A program made the position numbers and the translations under genes. Under the pieces are notes generated by a model. It was not told where the DNA came from and did not search any database. It saw nothing but the letters and a program-made list of their open reading frames with translations. DNA of 35,848 nucleotides from Betaproteobacteria bacterium (GTDB taxonomy: Bacteria; Pseudomonadota; Gammaproteobacteria; Burkholderiales; Burkholderiaceae): NCBI GenBank assembly GCA_016867965.1, contig VGIH01000006.1, forward strand, positions 1 through 35,848, written 5' to 3'. Below, in pieces: positions 25,600 through 35,348 of the stretch; the first letter of the stretch is position 1, and each line of letters opens with the position of its first letter.

Positions 25600-27123
25600 T
25601 TAAGCGACGCTCACTGGAATTTTGCCAATCTTCATTTGCCACTCTTTAGGTCCTGTCTCATGCATGGAGATTCCTTTTGAGTCAACCGCTACAGTGACTG
25701 GCATGTCGACCACATCAAACTCGTAAATCGCTTCCATGCCTAAATCTTGGAATGCAACCACCTTGGCATGAGCAATTGCTTTGGATACGAGATAGGCTGC
25801 ACCGCCGACTGCCATGAGATACGCGGAGCGATGTTTCTTGATTGACTCAATTGCCACCGGGCCGCGTTCGGCCTTACCAATCATTGCAATTAAGCCAGTT
25901 TGACCCAACATCATCTCAGTAAATTTATCCATCCGGGTCGCAGTGGTTGGGCCTGCTGGACCAACTGCTTCACCACGCACTGGATCAACGGGTCCAACAT
26001 AATAGATCACGCGATTTTTAAAACTCACAGGTAATGACTCGCCTTTAGCCAGCATATCGGCAATGCGTTTGTGAGCTGCATCGCGACCCGTGAGGATCTT
26101 GCCATTGAGTAATAAGGTCTGACCGGGTTTCCAACTAGCTACTTCCTCGGGTGTCAACGTATTGACATCAATGCGTTTGGATTGTTTGGTGTCTGGTTGC
26201 CATGCGACGGCAGGCCAATCGTTAAGCGACGGAATATCAAAATGAGCCGGGCCGCTACCATCAAGGTGAAAGTGGAGGTGTCGTGTGGCTGCACAGTTCG
26301 GAATCATCGCTACTGGTAATGAGGCGGCATGCGTGGGGTAGTCCATGATCTTGACATCGAGTACGGTTGCAAGACCACCAAGACCTTGAGCGCCGATCCC
26401 TAATTGGTTGACCTTTTCATAAATCTCAAGACGTAACTCGTCAATACGATTCTTAGGGCCACGCGCAATCAGCTCTTGAATATCAATCGGTACCATCAAC
26501 GATTCTTTAGCAAGCAAGGCAGCTTTCTCCGGCGTGCCACCGATTCCGATTCCAAGAATACCGGGAGGGCACCACCCAGCACCCATGGTAGGGACGGTCT
26601 TCATCACCCAATCTACAATGGAGTCCGATGGATTGAGCATCACCATCTTTGCTTTATTTTCAGAGCCACCACCTTTGGCTGCGCAGATCACCTCAAGATC
26701 ATTGCCTGGAACGATTTCATAATGAATGACCGCAGGCGTGTTATCGCCTGAGTTTTTGCGTTTGCCTGCTGGGTCTAGTAATACAGAGCCACGCAGGGGA
26801 TTGTCGGAATTCATGTACGCACGCCGCACACCCTCATTCACCATATCCGCAACACTCATGGTGGCACCACTCCAATTGATGTTCATGCCCACTTTGAGAA
26901 AGACCACCGCAATCCCGGTGTCCTGGCAGATCGGTCGCTTACCCTCCGCGCACATTTTGCTGTTGGTCAGAATTTGGGCAATCGCATCCTTTGCTGCCGG
27001 GCCTTGTTCGAGCTCATAGGCACGTCCCATGGCTTGGATGAAATCCCGAGGATGGTAGTAGGAAATAAACTGAAAAGCGTCCGCAATGCTTTGAATCAGG
27101 TCGTCTTGGCGTATCGTAGGCAT
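25600..27123 (-). CDS. fumA: Class I (iron-sulfur) fumarate hydratase
   Basis: 507 residues from ATG 27123. Class I fumarase uses a [4Fe-4S] cluster to interconvert fumarate and malate in the TCA cycle. The three expected cluster cysteines are in PICQDTGIA, AGWCPPGILGIGIGG and PNCAATRHLHFHLDGSG. The C-terminal swivel domain contains GPVDPVRGEAVGPAGPTTATRMD. An open frame extends to 27243 and would add 40 residues without family character. ATG 27123 begins the usual N-terminus (PTIRQDDLIQSIADAFQFIS). The cluster is oxygen-sensitive. The symbol follows the E. coli class I paralogues; fumA and fumB cannot be distinguished here. Confidence 0.92.
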   Translation of the reverse strand: MPTIRQDDLIQSIADAFQFISYYHPRDFIQAMGRAYELEQGPAAKDAIAQILTNSKMCAEGKRPICQDTGIAVVFLKVGMNINWSGATMSVADMVNEGVRRAYMNSDNPLRGSVLLDPAGKRKNSGDNTPAVIHYEIVPGNDLEVICAAKGGGSENKAKMVMLNPSDSIVDWVMKTVPTMGAGWCPPGILGIGIGGTPEKAALLAKESLMVPIDIQELIARGPKNRIDELRLEIYEKVNQLGIGAQGLGGLATVLDVKIMDYPTHAASLPVAMIPNCAATRHLHFHLDGSGPAHFDIPSLNDWPAVAWQPDTKQSKRIDVNTLTPEEVASWKPGQTLLLNGKILTGRDAAHKRIADMLAKGESLPVSFKNRVIYYVGPVDPVRGEAVGPAGPTTATRMDKFTEMMLGQTGLIAMIGKAERGPVAIESIKKHRSAYLMAVGGAAYLVSKAIAHAKVVAFQDLGMEAIYEFDVVDMPVTVAVDSKGISMHETGPKEWQMKIGKIPVSVA

Positions 27124-27124
27124 A

Positions 27125-27146
27125 GGAATATTCCAATAAGTGGAAT
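27125..27146 (-). promoter_or_regulatory. Inverted repeats at the fum ribosome-binding region
   Basis: GGAATATTCC (27125-27134) is a perfect 10-base palindrome directly before the fum ATG. ATTCCA (27130-27135) and TGGAAT (27141-27146) form a second, overlapping hairpin. Further into the gap to acs are TTTGCC/GGCAAA (about 27166-27181) and TATCGT/ACGATA (about 27199-27218). They could be operators or leader structures; no known binding-site family is recognised. Confidence 0.35.
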
Positions 27147-27272
27147 GAAATAAGTATTTTAAGGGTTTGCCATAGGGCAAATCAGGACTTAATTCACTTA
27201 TCGTCATATGAAACGATAGACCGATTGTTTGTTGTGTTGTCACTATAAGTTTGAAGAGAGGGTGTTATTTGT

Positions 27273-29246
27273 ATGGAACCATTAATGCAAGAAAACCGGA
27301 TTTTTAATCCGCCCGCTGATTTTGTAAAAAACGCCGCCATTTCAGGAATGGATGCTTACAAAAAGTTATGCGCAGAAGCAGAAAAAGATTACGAGGGATT
27401 TTGGGGGCGCCTAGCCAATGAGAATCTCCATTGGAAGCAAGTGTTCACGAAAGTCCTTGATGAGTCTAAGGCGCCTTTTTATAAATGGTTTGAAGATGGC
27501 ACAACGAATGCCTCCTACAACTGCCTTGATCGTAATTTGCAAAATGGTAATGCCAATAAAACCGCCATCATTTTTGAGTCCGACGATGGCAAAGTAACTA
27601 ACGTCACCTATCAAGAGCTGCATGATCGTGTTTGTCAATTAGCAAATGCCTTGCGCAAACGCGGTATTAAAAAGGGTGATCGCGTAATCATTTATATGCC
27701 GATGTCAGTCGAGGGTGTGATTGCCATGCAAGCCTGTGCTCGCATTGGTGCCACACACTCCGTGGTGTTTGGAGGCTTCTCCGCAAAATCCTTGCAAGAG
27801 CGCATTATTGATGCGGGTGCGGTTGCAGTAATCACCGCCGATGAGCAAATGCGCGGAGGTAAAGCGTTACCTCTGAAGACGATTGTCGATGAGGCCTTAG
27901 CGCTTGGCGGCTGCGAGAACATTAAAAACGTGATCATCTACAAGCGCACGGGCGGCAATATTCCCTTTAAGGCTGGCCTTGATTCATGGATGCACGAAGT
28001 AACTGCAAGCGAAGCAAAAACCTGTGATCCAGAATGGGTGAGCGCTGAGCATCCTTTATTCATTTTGTACACCTCAGGATCAACCGGTAAGCCAAAAGGT
28101 GTGCAGCATTCCACCGGCGGTTATCTGTTGTGGGCCATCCTCACGATGAAGTGGACCTTTGATATCAAGCCAAGCGATATCTTCTGGTGTACGGCGGATA
28201 TTGGTTGGGTCACTGGACACTCCTACATTGCCTATGGACCATTGGCAGTGGGTGGTACACAAATCGTGTTTGAAGGTGTGCCAACTTTCCCGAATGCTGG
28301 TCGTTTTTGGGAGATGATTCAAAAACACAAAGCCACGATTTTCTATACGGCACCCACCGCAATTCGTTCTTTGATTAAGGCATCGAATACGGACCCAAGC
28401 GTTCATCCTAAAAATTACGATCTCAGCTCATTGCGTCTCTTGGGATCGGTGGGTGAGCCAATTAATCCCGAGGCATGGATGTGGTACTACGAGAACATCG
28501 GCGGCTCGCGTTGTCCGATTGCCGATACCTTCTGGCAAACCGAGACCGGTGGTCATATGATTAGCCCATTGCCTGGCGCAACCCCCATGGTTCCGGGTTC
28601 TTGCACCTTGCCATTGCCAGGTATTATGGCCGCGATTGTGGATGAGACTGGTAACGCTATGCCCAATGGTCAGGGTGGCATCTTGGTGGTGAAGCGTCCG
28701 TGGCCATCGATGATTCGGACAATTTGGGGTGATCCCGATCGCTTTGTGAAAGCATATTTCCCAGATGAGTTTGGTCGCAAACTTTACTTGGCAGGTGATG
28801 GTGCGATTCGGAACAAAGATACCGGCTACTTCACCATTACTGGCCGCATCGATGACGTTCTCAACGTGTCAGGCCATCGTATGGGCACCATGGAGATTGA
28901 ATCGACTCTCGTTGCCAATCCGCTAGTCGCCGAAGCTGCTGTTGTAGGTCGCCCAGATGATATGACTGGCGAAGCAATTTGCGCTTTTGTGGTTCTTAAG
29001 GGTAAACGTCCCGAAGGGGAAGAGGCCAAGAAGATTGCCACCGAGTTACGCAATTGGGTGGGCAAAGAAATTGGTCCGATTGCGAAACCGAAGGATGTGC
29101 GCTTTGGTGATAACTTGCCAAAGACCCGCTCTGGAAAGATTATGCGCAGACTCTTACGCGTGATTGCGAAGGGAGAGGATATTACGCAGGATACCTCGAC
29201 GCTTGAGAATCCAGCGATCTTGGAGCAATTAAAGAAGTCACTGTAA
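27273..29246 (+). CDS. acs: Acetyl-CoA synthetase
   Basis: 657 residues. Acs activates acetate to acetyl-CoA through acetyl-AMP, allowing growth on acetate. The phosphate-binding loop [20 protein letters not shown], the acetate-pocket and adenylate region ([31 protein letters not shown]), the [21 protein letters not shown] hinge and the acetylatable Lys622 in [11 protein letters not shown] are all present. Length is normal. AGAGGG upstream may be the ribosome-binding site; ATG 27285 is an alternative start four codons in. It diverges from fum. Confidence 0.96.
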   Translation: MEPLMQENRIFNPPADFVKNAAISGMDAYKKLCAEAEKDYEGFWGRLANENLHWKQVFTKVLDESKAPFYKWFEDGTTNASYNCLDRNLQNGNANKTAIIFESDDGKVTNVTYQELHDRVCQLANALRKRGIKKGDRVIIYMPMSVEGVIAMQACARIGATHSVVFGGFSAKSLQERIIDAGAVAVITADEQMRGGKALPLKTIVDEALALGGCENIKNVIIYKRTGGNIPFKAGLDSWMHEVTASEAKTCDPEWVSAEHPLFILYTSGSTGKPKGVQHSTGGYLLWAILTMKWTFDIKPSDIFWCTADIGWVTGHSYIAYGPLAVGGTQIVFEGVPTFPNAGRFWEMIQKHKATIFYTAPTAIRSLIKASNTDPSVHPKNYDLSSLRLLGSVGEPINPEAWMWYYENIGGSRCPIADTFWQTETGGHMISPLPGATPMVPGSCTLPLPGIMAAIVDETGNAMPNGQGGILVVKRPWPSMIRTIWGDPDRFVKAYFPDEFGRKLYLAGDGAIRNKDTGYFTITGRIDDVLNVSGHRMGTMEIESTLVANPLVAEAAVVGRPDDMTGEAICAFVVLKGKRPEGEEAKKIATELRNWVGKEIGPIAKPKDVRFGDNLPKTRSGKIMRRLLRVIAKGEDITQDTSTLENPAILEQLKKSL

Positions 29247-29305
29247 GCTTCACAAAAGCAACAGAAATCATCCGCCACTCCTCGAACCGTATAATGAACG
29301 GTTTC

Positions 29306-29397
<92 letters not shown>

Positions 29398-29465
29398 CCG
29401 GCAATGAATCGCTTTAAATTGCGATCCACCCTCTAGTTTTCAGGTCATTCAGTTAAATTATCTGT

Positions 29466-29960
29466 ATGCAGCCTCATGTGAACAAAAATCGGTTTGGTGA
29501 AGAGATCAAAAAAATGCTGATCTTGTTCATCTATTTTTCAATCTGGTTCTGTGCGCTTGCATTTCTAAGTTTTTCGGTTGAGCGTTTGCAAGGTTTTCCT
29601 TATATGCACATTAGCTTGGCTTTAGTGAAAGCATTGTTGTGTGCCAAGTTCATGCTCATGGGTCAGATGCTGTATCCCATTGAGAGTAGGCGCGATAAGC
29701 CACTGATTGGGCAAATTCTGTCTCGTTCATTGGTTTATCTCGGTGTAGTAATTTTGTTAAGTGCACTCGAATCCGGTATAGAAGGTTGGGTTCACCACCG
29801 AGGATTTATTAGCTCATTAGCTAATTTCGGAAATGGTGACCCTATTCATATACTGGCACTCAGTTTGATCTATTGGTTAATTGTGTTGCCTTACCTCACA
29901 TTTATGAGCTTGCAATCGGTTATCGGGTCGCCAGAGATGAAAAAGATTTTTTGGGACTGA
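29466..29960 (+). CDS. Hypothetical four-helix inner-membrane protein
   Basis: 164 residues with four hydrophobic segments at about 17-37, 46-67, 86-105 and 127-150. Short charged stretches lie between them (EEIKK near the start, ESRRDKP after helix two). I do not recognise a family and see no catalytic motif. The start at ATG 29466 has no clear ribosome-binding site. ATG 29514, just before the first helix, has GAAGAG about eight bases upstream and is a possible alternative. It ends 10 bases before the DUF748 gene and is likely transcribed with it. Confidence 0.65.
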   Translation: MQPHVNKNRFGEEIKKMLILFIYFSIWFCALAFLSFSVERLQGFPYMHISLALVKALLCAKFMLMGQMLYPIESRRDKPLIGQILSRSLVYLGVVILLSALESGIEGWVHHRGFISSLANFGNGDPIHILALSLIYWLIVLPYLTFMSLQSVIGSPEMKKIFWD

Positions 29961-29970
29961 TTGCAAATTG

Positions 29971-32376
29971 ATGCGATTGCCCAGTAATCGATACCTTCGT
30001 ATTACCCTAACGTTTAGTGTGGTGCTGGCAATTTTGGCTAGTTCATTTTGGGTGATTGGTAGTACTTGGGCACCCACGTGGATCAAAAAGCAAATTGAAG
30101 GATATAGCCAGCAACTGGGCTATTCGGTTCAGATTCAATCTATCAGCGTCAAACCTTTTCAATTAACTGCTCGAGTGGAAGGTCTGCGCCTTCAACAAAT
30201 TCAGGGCAAGCAATTATTCGCATTAGATGCCGGCCTGATTCGTCTGCACTGGAGCAAATTAATTACCGGAGAGTTAGGGATTCGTGACCTACAACTCACA
30301 AATCCATCCATTTTGCTAGAGCGCGCAGAGGGCGATGGAACCAAGTGGAACTGCATGCACCTAATTGAGACGATCAATGCGCAAAAACCACCATCGTCAC
30401 CCACCAAATCAAAAGCAATCAAAGTATCAGTCGATCAATTCGGAATTCAAGGGGCGCGTCTTCAATTTCGCGATGGGCAAACCAAGTTTGCAGATGACTT
30501 GGGGCCATTTTCCCTAAATCTCAGTCAACTTAGTAATTATCGACAGGCATCGGATGAACCTTGGGTTGAAGGGCTGTATGAGCTCGATTTGGGCAAAGTT
30601 GATGTGCTGATTCCATCGCTCAATAAGATGGTGGTGTTTGACAGGGTTCAGGCATCCGGAGGAATTAGCAGTCCAGAGGCCGATCAGCTTACGGCTAAGC
30701 TAAACCTCAAACTCGATGCGGGTGTATTGGATTTCCTTTTTCATCTGGAGCCTAAACAAAATTTAATCAAGATCGATGTGGCCATCGATAACCTGTCTGT
30801 GACCCCAATCGTTACTTTGTTGCCAGCCAACAATCCTTTGCAGACCAACTCGGGTGTCATGGCTGGCAAATTGGAATATCAAACTCGCCAAGGATTATGG
30901 TCAACTGTGGGTGAGCTGAGCCTTAAGAATATTGAAATCACGGAAGGTAAGCCCAGACAGGCCTTCATGAAATGGCGCCAAGCCGATCCCAAGCAAATTG
31001 ATCTTCGTAAATTAGCGAGTGGTAAAACATCACTCACGATTGATGAGATTCTGTTTGATCAACCTGACTTTAAGTACGACCTTGATGAGCAAGGGTTCTC
31101 TAACATTCGTTGGATGTTTTCCAAGCCTACCCCAAGCACAGTCACAGCGTCAGAGCCTCCAATAGGCGTGGCAGAGGCAAAGTCATCAAATTTTGAACTC
31201 GACATTAAAGCAATCAAATTGCGGAATGGCATTGTGCATTTTGCGGATTTAGCCGTGGTTCCACAGTTACAAACTGATATTCGTCAATTGAACGGCTCTT
31301 TGCTTGGTATTAGTAATGTTCCAGGCCGCTATGCTGCAATCGCTCTCGATGGATTGATTGCGGATCGCGGTAGCTTTCGCGCAAAAGGTCAGGCTGCTTT
31401 TGAAGACCCGCGACGTAACCATGACGTGTTATTTGAATTTAAGAATGTTCCCCTGAAAACTGCTAATGCGTATTTCATGAAGTACGCTGGGTATGCTATT
31501 CAAGATGGGCGTTTAGATCTTATGTTGAACTACAAGGCAAAAGACGCTGAACTGGTTGGTCAGAATCGATTTGTGATCAAAGATATCGAACTTGGGGAAG
31601 AGGTGCATAATTTTCAGGGTCGGCGCTTACCATTGCGCTTAGCCATTGCACTATTAGAAGACTCCGATAATGTGATTGATATTTCATTGGGGATCAAAGG
31701 GAATGTTGATTCTCCTGAGTTCTCAGCCACAGGCCTCGTCTGGCAAGCGATTCATACCGTCCTCACCAATATTGTTACCGCACCATTTCGGGCATTGGCA
31801 TCTTTATTGGGGCTTCAAAGCGATGCGCCGATTCATGCAGTATTGGGGGAGAGCTCCTATCTGCCGGTTGATCAAGAGAAGCTCGACAAATTAGCGGGCG
31901 TTTTAGTGAAGCGCCCCCATGCCACAATTGAGTTTGTTGGGGCCTAAGATCCCAATGCCGATAAAGCAGCCTTAGCCAGGGCGCGTGCTGATCGCGCTAT
32001 TTTAAGTGCAGCTGGATTTAAATTGAGTCCTCAGGAACCGCTCCCTACCCCCAGTCTCTCAGATCCTCGCATTCAATCTGGGGTGAAATCTGCGTATGGG
32101 CAACAAGTCAGCCGAATTAAGTTAGCGCAGCGTTTGATTTCACTGCCTGACAATGAGTCACGCTATCAGCAACTTCGAAATGAGCTCATTCAAAGTTATG
32201 CGATTAGCGAAACAGAGTTATTGCAGTTAGCTGGCGCACGAGCCAATCGTGCAAAAGAGCTCATGGTCGCACAACAGCCCAATTTAGCAGAACGCATTAA
32301 TATAGGGTCATCGAAAGTGGTTAGTGCCGATCAAGATGGTATTCCGCTTGGCGTTTCACTAGGTAGTAAAAAATAA
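29971..32376 (+). pseudogene. DUF748/AsmA-like envelope protein gene split by an in-frame TAA
   Basis: ATG 29971 opens a frame of 658 codons ending at TAA 31945-31947. The same frame then runs on for 142 sense codons to TAA 32374-32376, without any shift. The sequence across the stop reads I-E-F-V-G-A-stop-D-P-N-A-D-K-A-A-L-A-R-A-R-A-D-R-A. That is the expected continuation of the C-terminal OmpA-like part of DUF748 proteins, so one nonsense change probably splits an 800-residue gene. The N-terminus has a membrane anchor (about 10-30). The rest is AsmA-like repeats (VRLQFRDGQ-type strands), expected to stretch across the periplasm and serve lipid transport or outer-membrane stability. A TTG at 32023 could start a 117-residue tail fragment. 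Readthrough or a sequencing error are alternatives. Confidence 0.75.
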
Positions 32377-32442
32377 CAACATCGAAGCATATTTATTTTT
32401 GAGTTAATTAGCCCCGTCTCATTTATTGTCGCTTGCACCATT

Positions 32443-33147
32443 GTGTTGGTGGCGTACTTCATTTTTGGAGTGACCGGATTTGGTTCATCGATTATTTCGG
32501 TGCCGGTACTTGTATTATTTTTTCCTCTGCAGGTTGTGGTACCGATTATGGTGATACTGGATCTATGTGCGGCCTTTTACTTAGGTACAAAGTCGTTCGA
32601 TGCGACTGATAAGAAAGAGCTCACCTGGATACTGCCTTTTAGCTTCATTGGAATGGTGATTGGTATCACCTTACTGTTGAAGGCTCCGCCGGAACCTCTG
32701 CTAATAACCTTGGGCGCCTTTGCAGCATTAAATGGCTTACGAGTCTTGACGAAGAAAAAATCCGCACCCATTCGCACCATCTCGCAGTATTGGTCGATGC
32801 CCTTTGGGATAGCCGGGGGGATTTTCACAGCATTGTTTGCTACTGGCGGACCAATCTATGCATCTTATTTAGCGATGCGGTTTAACCAACCCAATACATT
32901 GCGCGCAACTATGGCCTTTGCCATTTTGATCTTTGTGTTCTTGCGTCTGATCTTTATGTTGGTGACAGGTCTGATATTGAACTGGGAGGTCTTGGGCCTC
33001 GCATTATTCCTGGTGCCCTGCATGGTGATTGGTCTTTGGATTGGGTCAAGAACCCATCGGCATTTGAGCATTCACCACATGCAATTAGCCTATGGCAGCA
33101 TCCTTCTGTTTGCAGGAGCGGTGTTAATAATCAAACAGCTCTTTTAG
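32443..33147 (+). CDS. TauE/SafE-family permease (sulfite/organosulfonate exporter type)
   Basis: 234 residues from GTG 32443, with about seven hydrophobic segments. The family half-signature is FGVTGFGSSIISVPVLVLFFPLQVVVPIMV, repeated in weaker form as GIAGGIFTALFATGGPIYASYLAMR. Members export sulfite, sulfonates or other small anions; the solute here is unknown. The open frame continues upstream to 32377 and encodes ELISPVSFIVACTIV, which would complete the first helix. It contains no ATG, GTG or TTG, only ATA (32389) or ATT (32395). Either a rare start codon is used, the start codon has been lost, or the shorter GTG form is made. Confidence 0.8.
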   Translation: MLVAYFIFGVTGFGSSIISVPVLVLFFPLQVVVPIMVILDLCAAFYLGTKSFDATDKKELTWILPFSFIGMVIGITLLLKAPPEPLLITLGAFAALNGLRVLTKKKSAPIRTISQYWSMPFGIAGGIFTALFATGGPIYASYLAMRFNQPNTLRATMAFAILIFVFLRLIFMLVTGLILNWEVLGLALFLVPCMVIGLWIGSRTHRHLSIHHMQLAYGSILLFAGAVLIIKQLF

Positions 33148-33163
33148 GTGATAGACTCAAACC

Positions 33164-33370
33164 ATGAATACAAAAAATGTTATCACTGGATTGGCTCTTG
33201 CTAGCACCTTCTTTTTATTAGCTTGCGGTTCGGTGCAGTCGGCTGCTCAAGCGGATTGCACAGCGGTGGGGCTTAAGGTTGGCACACCGGACTTCGAGAC
33301 CTGTTTTAAAGCCCGCATTCGGGAGAGGGAAATGGATTACAGCAATCAGCCGCTTCCCACAAAATACTAA
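33164..33370 (+). CDS. Small lipoprotein of unknown function
   Basis: 68 residues. The N-terminal hydrophobic segment ends in the lipobox L-L-A-C (Cys21), so the mature lipoprotein has about 48 residues. It has two further Cys (ADCTAVG and ETCFKAR) that could form a disulfide, and the motif PDFETCFKARIREREMDY. The family is not recognised by name. It starts 17 bases after the permease stop. A short AAGGG/CCCTT repeat (33403-33416) after its end may be a weak terminator. Confidence 0.7.
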   Translation: MNTKNVITGLALASTFFLLACGSVQSAAQADCTAVGLKVGTPDFETCFKARIREREMDYSNQPLPTKY

Positions 33371-33521
33371 GTATTCATAATCGCATTACCCATCTGTTAT
33401 ACAAGGGATAACCCTTATTCTCATTTTCTTGAGGGACATCAATGACTTGATTATTTTTATGTCTTAAATTAAATTGTCCATATTAATTTATCATTAGTTA
33501 AATAACTCTAATCATCTATCA

Positions 33522-35324
33522 ATGAACGATCCCAAACCGGCTAAGGAAATAAAAGCAGTAGCAGTGGCTACCGCCGATGATTTACGCATCAGAATTAAAC
33601 AAAAAAGTAAATTAAAAGGGCGACAAGCGGATGATGCATCATTAGCCGAAGTTAAAAAACTCATCGGTGATGGCCCATATCGACGCGACTTACTAATTGA
33701 GAACTTGCATTTAATAAATGATGCATACCGCGCTTTGCATGATCGCCATTTGGCCGCACTTGCCAAGCTGATGAATCTGCCGATGGCGGAGGTTTATGAA
33801 GTTGCCACCTTCTATCATCACTTTGAGGTGGTACGAGGCATTGATCCGGTTGCCGATATTACGGTGCGTGTATGTGATGGATTGTCATGTGAGTTAGCTG
33901 GGGCTAAATCTTTGTTGGAGCGCTTGCCATCAATTCTGGGTAGTACTAAAACCAAGGTCATTACGGCTCCATGCGTAGGTCGGTGCGAGCAAGCGCCAGT
34001 GGCAGTGGTGCATCAATACCCCGTCTTGTTTGCCGATGCGGAAAAGGTATCAAAAGCGGTCAAAAATCGTCAATTGACCCATCCTAAGGCAAAGGATGAT
34101 GCTCAATTTGAGCCTGCAGACTTTGCACAGCAGGCGGTCAGCCCAGAACAAAAAGCCAATGAGGTATCGCCTGCTTATGTAGGCTATGAGGCGTATTGCG
34201 CAAAAGGTGGTTACGCCTTAGTGAAAGAGTTTGATAGCGGTAAACGCGAGATCGAGACCATCATTAAGGCGATGGAAGATTCTGGCCTACGCGGTCTTGG
34301 GGGCGCCGGATTTCCAGCCGGTCGTAAATGGCGGATTGTGAGGGATCAACCAGCACCTAAGCTCATGGCGATCAATATTGACGAGGGCGAACCAGGAACA
34401 TTTAAAGACCGTACCTATCTAGAGCGCGATCCCCACCGTTTCCTTGAGGGGATGTTGATTGCTGCGCGTGTGGTTGGGATTGATGCTTGTTACATTTATT
34501 TGCGTGACGAGTACCACGGCTGCCGCGAGTTGCTTGATGCTGAAATTAAAAAACTTCAAGCGAATGCATCTTTCAAGTTACCACTAATTGAGTTACGTCG
34601 GGGTGCGGGTGCCTATATCTGCGGTGAAGAGTCTGCCATGATTGAGAGTATTGAGGGAAAGCGCGGAGAGCCCAGAATGCGCCCTCCGTATATTGCCCAA
34701 GTTGGCTTATTTGGTCGACCCACCCTCGAGCACAACTTTGAAACCCTATATTGGGTGCGTGACATCATTACACGTGGGCCGCAGTGGTTCAGTTCCTTTG
34801 GTCGCCATGATCGCAAGGGTTTGCGTAGTTTTAGCGTTAGTGGTCGCGTGAGATATCCTGGCGTAAAACTCGCACCAGCAGGCATCACTATTCAAGAATT
34901 GATTGACGACTATTGCGGCGGCATGCAAGAAGGTCATACCTTTTATGGCTACCTGCCTGGCGGCGCTTCAGGTGGCATCTTGCCAGCTACCATGAATACC
35001 ATCCCATTGGATTTTGACACCCTGCAGCCTTATGGGTGCTTTATTGGTTCTGCTGCCGTAATGATCTTCAGTGATCAAGACAAAGCGCGTGATGCCGCTA
35101 TAAATATAATGCGTTTCTTTGAACATGAGAGCTGTGGTCAGTGCACTCCATGTCGAGTTGGAACCAGTAAAGCTGCACAATTGATGCAAGCGAGTACATG
35201 GGATCAGGCAACTCTGGAAGATCTTTCTACTGTAATGGTTGATGCCTCCATTTGCGGCCTTGGGCAAGCTGCCCCCAATCCAATTCGTTGTATTCGTAAA
35301 TATTTCCCCCACGAAATTGCATAA
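33522..35324 (+). CDS. NAD-dependent formate dehydrogenase beta subunit (NuoE-NuoF fusion)
   Basis: 600 residues. This is the diaphorase subunit that takes electrons from the formate-oxidising alpha subunit and reduces NAD+ through Fe-S clusters and FMN. Residues about 40-180 are NuoE-like (thioredoxin-like [2Fe-2S] ligands Cys118, Cys123, Cys151, Cys155). Residues about 220-600 are NuoF-like: the Gly-rich FMN/NADH loop GLRGLGGAGFPAGRKW, then the [4Fe-4S] ligands Cys538, Cys541, Cys544 and Cys578. In Cupriavidus-type enzymes these are separate proteins (FdsG and FdsB). The fused form resembles the FDH1 beta subunit of methylotrophs. No ribosome-binding site is clear at ATG 33522. The alpha subunit starts 24 bases downstream. 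Confidence 0.9.
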   Translation: MNDPKPAKEIKAVAVATADDLRIRIKQKSKLKGRQADDASLAEVKKLIGDGPYRRDLLIENLHLINDAYRALHDRHLAALAKLMNLPMAEVYEVATFYHHFEVVRGIDPVADITVRVCDGLSCELAGAKSLLERLPSILGSTKTKVITAPCVGRCEQAPVAVVHQYPVLFADAEKVSKAVKNRQLTHPKAKDDAQFEPADFAQQAVSPEQKANEVSPAYVGYEAYCAKGGYALVKEFDSGKREIETIIKAMEDSGLRGLGGAGFPAGRKWRIVRDQPAPKLMAINIDEGEPGTFKDRTYLERDPHRFLEGMLIAARVVGIDACYIYLRDEYHGCRELLDAEIKKLQANASFKLPLIELRRGAGAYICGEESAMIESIEGKRGEPRMRPPYIAQVGLFGRPTLEHNFETLYWVRDIITRGPQWFSSFGRHDRKGLRSFSVSGRVRYPGVKLAPAGITIQELIDDYCGGMQEGHTFYGYLPGGASGGILPATMNTIPLDFDTLQPYGCFIGSAAVMIFSDQDKARDAAINIMRFFEHESCGQCTPCRVGTSKAAQLMQASTWDQATLEDLSTVMVDASICGLGQAAPNPIRCIRKYFPHEIA

Positions 35325-35348
35325 CTGCTTAGATAGGGAGCTTAAGGC

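Noticed and set aside
31945-31947. Selenocysteine or pyrrolysine recoding at the DUF748 stop
   Set aside because: The codon is TAA, whereas the known recoding systems use TGA or TAG. Low-level readthrough remains possible.
32023-32376. Independent 117-residue gene
   Set aside because: It is in the same frame as the DUF748 gene and continues its C-terminal domain, starting at a TTG with no ribosome-binding site. A remnant after a nonsense change is simpler.
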